From assembly GCA_000231825.2 (NCBI GenBank), contig JH720316.1, positions 790,284 through 833,806 on the forward strand: a DNA stretch of 43,523 nucleotides, written 5' to 3'. The notes under the pieces are model-generated. The model was given only the letters and a program-made list of their open reading frames with translations, was not told where the DNA came from and ran no database searches. Positions 35,706-43,523 of this stretch are shown here, piece after piece. How positions within the stretch are numbered: position 1 is the stretch's first letter; every line of letters starts with the position of its first letter. The DNA comes from Tetrahymena elliotti 4EA. Its lineage: Eukaryota; Ciliophora; Oligohymenophorea; Hymenostomatida; Tetrahymenidae. A program made the translations under genes and the position numbers.

Positions 35706-38700
35706 TTTTTATTATTTTTAGTGAGTTTTGTTTAGTATGTGTGTTAATATGTTTCTTTCAAATTTTTTATTTAATAATTTTTTTTGAATTAATTAATAAT
35801 ATTAATTTCAAGATTAATAAAAATTTAAGCTCCAAATCAATAAAAAATAAACCAGCCTTCAAAAATCAAGCATTAAATAAAAAACTTTTTATCAACTTTA
35901 AGTCATCTCAGAATTAATTGACTCTTCTTACCTGAAAACGCAATTAATTTTTCTCTCTTTCTTAATTTTAATACCAATTAAAAATTTGTTTAAGAAAATA
36001 TACATTCATAAATAAATTATCAATCAGCATAGATATAGATAGATAGAGAGAGATGTATGGTTTTTAGTGCCTATTGATTATTAATTGCTGAAATTAAAAA
36101 ACTGATTTTTTGCTGAGTAAGTCTAGACTATTTTCATTCTCATAATAAAGAAGTATTTTTTAAAACAACTTAGAGCTGACGAATATATTTTTACTCAACA
36201 ATTTTTTCTGCTTTTCTTTCAATATTATAACAAATGTATGAATAATCTTTTAAAAAATATTACTGAGCTTTATAAGAAAGTCAAAAATACTTTTCTCAAA
36301 ATATAGCAAAAAATAATGTAAATCTAGATAAGAATATGAATATCTATTTTTAATCTTAAATTTCCTTTTTTTAAGTATTTTATTATCTATTTAAACTATC
36401 ATTTTCTTTCCTTTCTTTCTTCAAATTTAATGATATGATTCAAGTACTTTTAAGAGTTTGATATCATATCTTTTAAAATAAAGAACCATAAATTAATTTA
36501 ATGTAATATGCGAGGAGAAAATATATTTTTATTATTTTTTATTTTCTAAAACCATCTATTGATTTGATGTTTTATAGATTATCAATATGAAGCTATTTTT
36601 TACTGTTTATTCAAATATGTAAATAGAAAGATTCTCTAAAGTAAATTTTTGTCTCTACAATTAGATTTATCCAAAAATCAATTTTACTTTAATCAAAAAG
36701 TATTTCAACTGTATTGTCAAATACTTATGATTATAAAGAAAGATTATTTTTATTTATAATTCTTACTAATCTTGATTTTTTTATTAAAATGTTGAGAAAA
36801 GAGTAAATAGATTTGATGTATTTTAAGTTCTTATACAAAATATCCAAGTATTTATTAGATTATAAATGTGTTAACTTCAAATATCTTAGAATAATTCTAT
36901 AATGAAATACTTTTTACACTATGGAATTATTGAGTAAATAGTAGCCATATTTTGATTTTAAGTAAAATTTAATCAAATGTGATAGAAAGAGAAAAATTAA
37001 TAAATTGTTTGCCTTTTCTTTTTTCTAGTACAATTGCTACTCTTAAATTAAAAAGAAAGTTATTTTTCTACTCTTTGGAAGATCTTTGTTGGATAAATAA
37101 ATTGTTATCCTTTTATATTTATTAAATTTTGCACCAAACATAATTTCACAATTATGATTAATAAAACCTATAATAGTTATTTTTAATAGGCATTAATTAA
37201 ACGCATTTTTTCTTTTTTTCTTCTCTATTTCTTCATTTTTTTAACGCTTAACACAAATTAAATTTTTTTAACAAAATGAAAATCATATTTTGCTTGCAGG
37301 AATTCTCATTTTCTCATAAAAATTCAAAGCTTTTTATAATTTTAATATTTCTCAAATAAATAAAAAAATATTTGCTTTGAAATAAAATAAAATTCTTTAT
37401 ACAACAAATATTACATTCAAATTAATATTTATCTTTTTCCAAAAAAATAAATACACAATTCAATATTAACTATCTAATATAAATGATCTAACTGATAAAA
37501 AATGTATGCATGCATAGTTTTATTGTGAAAGAAAAAAAGTAAATAATTATATAAAAGAGGTTTGATGGTGTAATTTTATCAATTTTTTGTATATTAATCC
37601 AAACACTGTTCATGCTTTTTAAAAGTTTATTTTTAATCCATATATCAAAATTATATTTTTGATTTTTAAAGCTGGATAACTTCTTACTTATAAAAAATAT
37701 ATAACATAAACAGCTTATTTTTTAAAAATATTATCCTGAAAAGGAATTTACTGATTAGGATTAAATAATTGATTCTACAACAAATTATAAACTTGGTGAG
37801 CTTTTAATTCAATATCCTTGTTATAAAAATATATATCCAATAAGATTATTTCGCAACACAGATTCAGCTAGAAAAATAATACTAATAAAGAACAAAAATT
37901 CTTCAAATAAAGTTAGCATTTACCTGAAAAAATAAATTACTTTCCTTTTAAATTAACCAGAATTAAATACCAACTTAAAAATTTATTATGGCTATAATAC
38001 AATTTTGTAATTTTTTTAATTTAATTAATTTGTTATTATCATCATAATGCTTCTTTGGATTTTGTAAGCTTATAAGAAATCAACAATAGATTTTTCAGCC
38101 AGGCTGTATTAAATTTTGTGTAAAAATCTAAAAAGAAAATATCAAAAATAAAATGAATAAAAATATTTAAATTTCATTTCCTTAAACAATAATTACTTTA
38201 TTTAAATAAAATAATTATTTGAAAATAACTGTTAATGAAATAAATTTAAACATACTAACATCTTATTTTTTGATAATAATATATCAAAAAACTGGAAAGA
38301 AATTGCGCCTGCAAGTTTTTACTTCCAAATTTTTAGAAATTTTCTTTTTCTAAAGATTGTTTTGAATAAATAAGTAACAAAATAAAAAAGAAGAACCTTA
38401 GAATGAATTAATCTTTTAAATAAATTTTGAAAAAATGAGAAGAAACTAATAATTAATATAAGTTGAAATATTACAAAATTTTAATTCAAGCATCAAAAAA
38501 ATAATTTTTTACCTAATTTTTATTTTCAAATCTTACTCTAATACAATTAGATTCAAAAAGAAAAATAATAGTGATATATAGAAATGTATAAATATAAATA
38601 ACCTATTTTAAATTTAGATATTTTATGGAAAATATTTTTTGATTTTTAAATAAAAACATAGTTCTATCAAATGTATTTGAGCTGGATAAAACCTTCTTTA

Positions 38701-40183
38701 AAGTACTTTTTTGTTATTTAGTTTGCAATCTGCATTTTTATTTTAAAATTACAAAAAATAGAAATTGATTTGTTTAAATTACATTAAAATAAATTAAAAA
38801 ATGCATCAGACTAAGTAATAACCTATTCATTAATATCTTTAAAATATTTTCTTATTCTTTCTACTACATTTTTGGACGTTTCATCCTTTCAAAATATTGA
38901 TATAAACTTGAATTACTTCTTTTATTTAAAATAATTGAACATCTAAATTAAACAATAGCTTCCAATTTTTTTAATTACAAGTTATTACTTACTTCTTAAT
39001 TTGCAAACAGATAGATTTTTTTTATTTTTCAATTTCTTTAATGATTACTAACTCATTTATATACACTAAATTATAGAAAATTATTTTATTCACATTCAAA
39101 TAAAAGTATCTGAAATAAAAAGAGTTGTTGCTTTTAAAAATCTCTATTGGGTAAAGGTTACATTAAAAACTAGAGAACTTGCTTTTGGTTATTAATGATT
39201 TACACCCAGTCATACAACTTATTAGAGCTAGTATTATAAAATAAAAAGTAATTTTTTGCAACTATGATTAAATTTAATTTTTCCATTTTCAAGATTTTTC
39301 CTCCACCAAAAAATGTAAACAATTTTTAGAAAAGGCAATGTGTTTTTTTATTAACCAGCCATCTATATACTGATAATTATAGAGTAAATATTTTATAATA
39401 AACATTATCAAATATGAATCACTTCAAATAATTAAAAGTAAAAAGAGGATTATTTCATTGAAAAATATTTTAAAATATTCAATTTTTTTCCCTCCTTTTC
39501 AAAAAAATGCTTTAAAATAATTAATTTATTCTCAAAATGAATTTCTCTCTTATTTCTATCAATTTTAATAATACAAATAATCGATAAAGAAGTCAACCAT
39601 CATATTTATTATTGTAAATATGAAAAAACATAACGGAAGCTTATAAATTAGAATCACAATAGCTAATAAAAAAATTCTATGTGTAATTTTTTTCAAAAAA
39701 TATTTTATATTATTGATTAAAATAGAAATATAAATATTATTTCAAAACCTTGTTTAAATCTAGGCTTTTCAGAATTTAATAAGTTGATTAAATCTTACTA
39801 ATTCTAAAGTCTAAGGTTATGTTAGTTATTATCCTGAATGTTTTCAAACTATTTTGCATAAATAAAGAGGGGGATAGCCTCATTAGACTCAATTTTTTTG
39901 ATGAGATTTTACTGTTTTTCATTTATTTTTTATTTCATTTTCAGCAGTTAAATTGCATAGTATGTAACTCCCCTAAAAATTCTAAAAAATACAATGTAAA
40001 TATTAAGACTTGTTTATAAAAACTCTTAATTAAATTGTCTAAAATCTGAATAGACACTACCAAAATAAAAATTATAATCTAATTATGTCTAGATTATATT
40101 TACTTAAAAATGATTGATTACTTAATTTAGAATTATAAATTTGGAAAATTTAATTATAATTAATCTAATCTGATCTCCAAAAA
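35706..40183. other. Gene-free AT-rich stretch of about 4.5 kb
   Basis: Largest empty region of the window. It contains a GATA/GA simple repeat at about 36033-36054, a 12-bp palindrome TATGCATGCATA at 37505-37516, and a short G-rich patch near 39867-39880. A 76-codon plus-strand frame at 39819-40049 was considered and set aside. No tRNA, origin or mobile element recognised. Confidence 0.5.
36033..36054 (+). repeat. GATA/GA simple repeat
   Basis: A short microsatellite-like run mixing GATA and GA units in non-coding DNA. No function suggested. Confidence 0.7.
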
Positions 40184-42589
40184 ATGAGTAATAATAAGAG
40201 GAATAGTTTTTTTTGCCATTATTATCACACTAATCAGGGCTGCTGGGCTGGTCTTAACTGTAAATACATTCATGGTGTTAAAATGTATTATTGTCCAAAT
40301 GGTATTAATTGTCCTGTTAAGGTTTACCATGAAATGCTACCTTCGGACAATAAAGAAAGCTCTAGAGAAAGAGATCATGATAAAAATGTATCTGTTAACG
40401 AAAATAGGTATAAAAAGTAAAGAAAGAGATCATTTTTTATTACAGAAGAAAAAGAAATAAAGGATGCAGTAATTCATCCATCAGATTAAAAAATGTTTTA
40501 AGATCTCCCTGAAGAAATAAAAAAAATTCTTAAAGAAAAATATTCTAAATGCTAAGAGGCCACAAACTTTTTCTTAAAATATTACTAATTATATTCAGAT
40601 TAATAGTAGTTTTTGCCTATTTATAAAAGAATGTTTCCGAGCACTGAATTAGATCTATGCTTTATAGTAGATTGTACTGGTTCTATGAACATTTGGATTA
40701 ATTCTGTTAGGTAAGAAATATCAGGTATAACTGCTGCAATAAAGTATGCATTCAAAACTGATCAAATTAGAATAAGTTTTGTAGGATATCGTGATATCAA
40801 AGATAGCGAGAGATTTATCATATAAAATTTTACTTCTGATCTAAACTAGTTTAAAAATTTTGTAAGCAAAATATAAGCTACTGGTGGTGATGATGAACCA
40901 GAAGATCTTGCAGGTGGATTTGTTTACGCAAACTAACTTTTCTGGAAAAACCAGGCTAAGTTAGCTGTTTTAATCACTGATGCTCCTGCTCATGGTAAAC
41001 AATATCATGGATAAGATCAATTTTATGATAACTATATAGATGGAGATCCCTAAGGAATAAGCTTGAAACAATAATTTAAAATTTTACTTCAAAAAGGTGT
41101 TTAAATATTTGTTGTTGAAATCACTTAAGCTACTAAAGTAATGTTTGAGAAATTTTAGTAATACTAATAAGACTATTCTAATTAACCACTACAAATATTA
41201 AAATTAGGCAATTCAACTAAAGGCTTTTCATAATTAGTTACTTAGGCTGTTTAAAAAACTATGACACAAACGTTTACATAATTATCTAAAGAAGACCCTG
41301 ATGATATATTTTATAAAGTGCTCAAAATTTTGCAAGATTAAAATACTGCGTAGAGCATTTAGGTCTTAGACAATCTTAAATTCCAACAAAATAAAGAAAT
41401 ATTAGATAAAAATGAAATAAAATCATAAGATTTAGATGGTAATAATTACAAAGAATAGTAATATATTGAAATAAAGCTTAAAATAGAGAAATCAGATAGT
41501 TTTAGAGATCTCAACCACTAAGTACCTTATGATTCAGTTTGTCATACTTACTTTATTGTTGAGGATAAAGGATCCCCCATTAATTGGAAAAAACCTCTTG
41601 TGCAAAATTCATCTATCAAGACTACTTTAAAGATAGATTCTGTTCCGTTTGCAGAAGGGGCAATGAGGTATGCGTTTTTTGCTTAGGATGACTTTTTAAA
41701 TTAAAAGTTAGTAGCTAAAGTTAGTAAAAAATATTTTACTGATTAAGAAAAAAACAAGGAAATAATTGTAAAAGATTTAGAAGTACAATTTATCTGCTAA
41801 CATCTTGTTAATCTATTTAATGACTTAGTTGTTGAGCATGTGGTAGACACTAAGAATTTAAAAAATTTTGTGCATTCTTTTATTTATGCAATTGACCATA
41901 AAGATATACCTTACAAGTATTTTTCAGTTGAAAATTATATCCCAGGCGAATATACTAAATTTAACAACAACGCAGGATGGACTAATTTTTAGTTTGATGA
42001 ATCTGGGCTTCTTTCTCAGACTTTATCTCATTTTTCTTATTAAAAGACAGAAGGTTATTTGATGATTGTAGATCTACAAGGAGCTTAAAATATGTTAACA
42101 GATCCTTAAATTCATTGTTTAGATTAGCATAGATTCGGAAGTGGTAATTTAGGTTATACAGGAATGTTTAAATTCTTTTTAAATCATTAATGTAACTAAT
42201 ACTGTGAAGGGTTAAATTTAATAAACCCTAGCAAAGACAATATACCAGAAGATTTAACTTTCTTCTCAAAGAATGTTAATGCACCAGTAAATTACAATCA
42301 AAGTGTCTATTCAATGTGTGATTTATGCAAAATTCCATTCAAGACTACTGCCGAATATGTCTATAACTAGAGAAAGAACTGTTAAGAAAAGTATTGCGAT
42401 GAATGCAATAAAAAAAAATAACAAACAATGATAGCAGGTGTATGCGAAGTGTGTGATAAAAATTTTTAATCATCACTATATTGGTTTATGATGAAAAGAA
42501 CTGAATTTCCAAAGCTCTGTTCTAATTGCAGAAGAAATAGAAGAGATAAATTGAGAGAAAATTTAACTGATTAAAAAGAAATGATTTGA
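40184..42589 (+). CDS. CCCH zinc finger plus VWA plus alpha-kinase protein with C-terminal zinc module (801 aa)
   Basis: One uninterrupted frame with TAA/TAG as Gln, ATG at 40184 after an A-run, TGA at 42587-42589. Residues C11, C20, C26 and H30 form a perfect C-x8-C-x5-C-x3-H finger, followed by a second partial set (C37, C43, H49); such fingers usually bind RNA. The VWA domain starts near 157 with DCTGS (163-167), then ATGGDDEPEDLAGG (232-245) and LAVLITDAPAHGKQYHG. The alpha-kinase domain has FAEGAMRYAFFAQDD (489-503), candidate ATP-binding Lys512, VDLQG (D630), DPQIH (640-644), FGSGNLG (651-657) and the zinc motif H668-x-C670-x3-C674. The C-terminus (712-790) holds several CxxC pairs ending LCSNCRRNRR. 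It is a paralog of the gene at 30012-32647, which lacks the CCCH finger and has introns. It probably phosphorylates Ser/Thr targets and may act on RNA-bound partners (inference). Confidence 0.95.
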
Positions 42590-43295
42590 ATTTTAGATAA
42601 ATTAAAAAATTATTTATTTATTATAAAATATTAATTTTAATTTTATTTAGAATTTATTTTTTAATATTTTATCAGTTAAATTTATTTCTATTTATTTTTT
42701 TAGTTTTTCTTGATTCAGAAAATAATTAATATCATTTTAGATTTTAACAATTTTTAGATAAAATAAAAATTTTGTGATTATTAAAAAGCTTAATAACAAA
42801 TATTTTAGTTTTAGGAGTTCGTTTAATGTTAAAAATCATTAATTTAATATTTTAATTTAAAAATTATAATCATAATTTTATTATGAAAGTTATAAGATTA
42901 TTGAAAAACTCAACTTCAAAAATACACTTTTATTATTAAAAACTTTTACCGAAATCATAAATTAATTTTATCATTTTTGTTTTTTTTAGTTATTAATATT
43001 TTATGGGGAGTTTAAAATAGTTTTGCACAAAAAATTACTATCAAATAACAATTAAAAAATTTTTAATATTTAGAGCATATATTAATGAAATCTTTTGGTG
43101 CTCCCATGGGCTCAATTTGAAGAGACACTCAAAAGGTTTTACCATCATTTTTAAAAGTAAAATATTATTTTTTTAAGAGGAAATATCTAATAATCATTAG
43201 GCTTAGAAAATTACTGATGAAAAAATTTATTTAAAATAAGAAATACACAATTAACTAAATAAAAAACAAATTAGAAAACGTATAAAATATATTGA
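42590..43295. other. Intergenic region between convergent genes
   Basis: AT-rich 3' flanks of the CCCH/VWA/alpha-kinase gene and of the partial gene at the right edge. The only notable element is the GC-rich hairpin at 43092-43135. Confidence 0.5.
43092..43135. other. GC-rich hairpin, candidate structured RNA or 3' UTR element
   Basis: CTTTTG, GTG and CTC (43092-43103) pair with GAG (43122-43124), CAC (43126-43128) and CAAAAG (43130-43135), a 12-bp stem with two single-base bulges closing an 18-nt loop that contains the palindrome CCCATGGG across the stem base. About half of the bases are G or C, against roughly 20% around it. On the plus strand a T-run follows at about 43168-43175. It could be a small RNA gene or part of the 3' UTR of the neighbouring minus-strand gene, whose stop lies 160 bp away. 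Confidence 0.4.
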
Positions 43296-43523
43296 TCAAT
43301 TTTTATTGTTTTTAGAAACAATACGTAATTAATTCATTTCTATGGACCTCTATTCTTTTTAGCTACCTTATTAGCTACTGATAACACTGTTTTCTTAATT
43401 CTTATTTTAGTTATTTTGATGATGTTAGGTTTTTTATTTTTAAGAATTAACTTTTATCTGATTTGTAGCAAACAGGTTAAAAATTTGCTCAATAGAAGCT
43501 TACTTGACTGAATAATTTTCAAC
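43296..43523 (-). CDS. C-terminal end of an unidentified gene (partial, 75 codons seen)
   Basis: A frame open from the right edge to TGA at 43298-43296. It reads VENYSVKQASIEQIFNLFAT and then becomes rich in Gln, Asn, Ser and Lys, with the end NQLRIVSKNNKN. This composition is typical of disordered ciliate C-termini. A second frame in the same stretch is also open and ends in a basic KKNRGPQK at 43334, so the choice of frame is not certain. I prefer the first because it gives a more protein-like sequence at the upstream end. No family can be assigned from the fragment. Confidence 0.5.

Noticed and set aside
39819..40049. A 76-codon plus-strand frame starting MLVIILNVFKLF upstream of the CCCH/VWA/alpha-kinase gene
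   Set aside because: Hydrophobic Phe/Leu/Ile-rich composition is what random AT-rich sequence gives. The ATG lacks the usual A-run and no motif is seen, so it was kept as unproven.
40272..40460. Second plus-strand frame within the alpha-kinase gene
   Set aside because: It is a shifted-frame shadow; the CCCH and VWA motifs are in the other frame.
41868..42062. Plus-strand frame within the alpha-kinase region
   Set aside because: Out of frame with the kinase motifs on both sides; hydrophobic only through base composition.
43080..43140. tRNA or spliceosomal RNA at the GC-rich hairpin
   Set aside because: No cloverleaf, no B-box-like sequence and no recognisable snRNA core; only a single stem-loop is visible.

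Overview
The window reads as macronuclear-type DNA of an oligohymenophorean ciliate, most likely Tetrahymena or a close relative. It is extremely AT-rich. Every convincing gene uses TAA and TAG as glutamine and ends only at TGA, start codons sit after A-runs, and introns are short AT-rich GT...AG. Under the standard code almost every gene here breaks into small pieces. The species cannot be fixed from the sequence alone.

Left part (1-27991): a head-to-tail array, all on the minus strand, of nine copies of one gene of about 2.0-2.8 kb, plus one relic fragment. Every copy has the same four-exon layout: a 32-codon first exon starting MKYY, an 86-87-codon second exon, a 298-nt third exon ending in phase 1, and a long fourth exon of about 1.3-1.4 kb. 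The product is a 640-695 aa protein with 5-6 membrane segments in the first ~175 residues. These are followed by a PAS-like stretch, a Gln/Lys-rich linker and a C-terminal module that looks like a histidine kinase with its catalytic boxes lost (inference). Copies 1, 2, 4, 6, 7 and 9 are open (copy 1 is cut by the window edge). Copies 3, 5 and 8 carry frameshifts or other lesions. By sequence type, left to right, the order is A A B A A B C C D, so an AAB triplet appears twice.

Middle and right part (29-43.5 kb): a possible 55-codon Ser/Arg-rich gene; a three-exon gene for a von Willebrand A plus alpha-kinase protein with a C-terminal zinc module (minus strand, 838 aa); a 155-codon orphan gene (minus); an intronless paralog on the plus strand (801 aa) with a CCCH zinc finger ahead of the same VWA plus alpha-kinase plus zinc architecture; and the C-terminal end of another gene entering from the right edge. 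Between these lie long AT-rich gene-free stretches (32.65-35.24 and 35.71-40.18 kb).

Functionally the window combines a locally amplified family of putative membrane sensors with two atypical kinases that pair a VWA domain with an alpha-kinase domain. I see no tRNA, rRNA, CRISPR array, transposase or telomere repeat.
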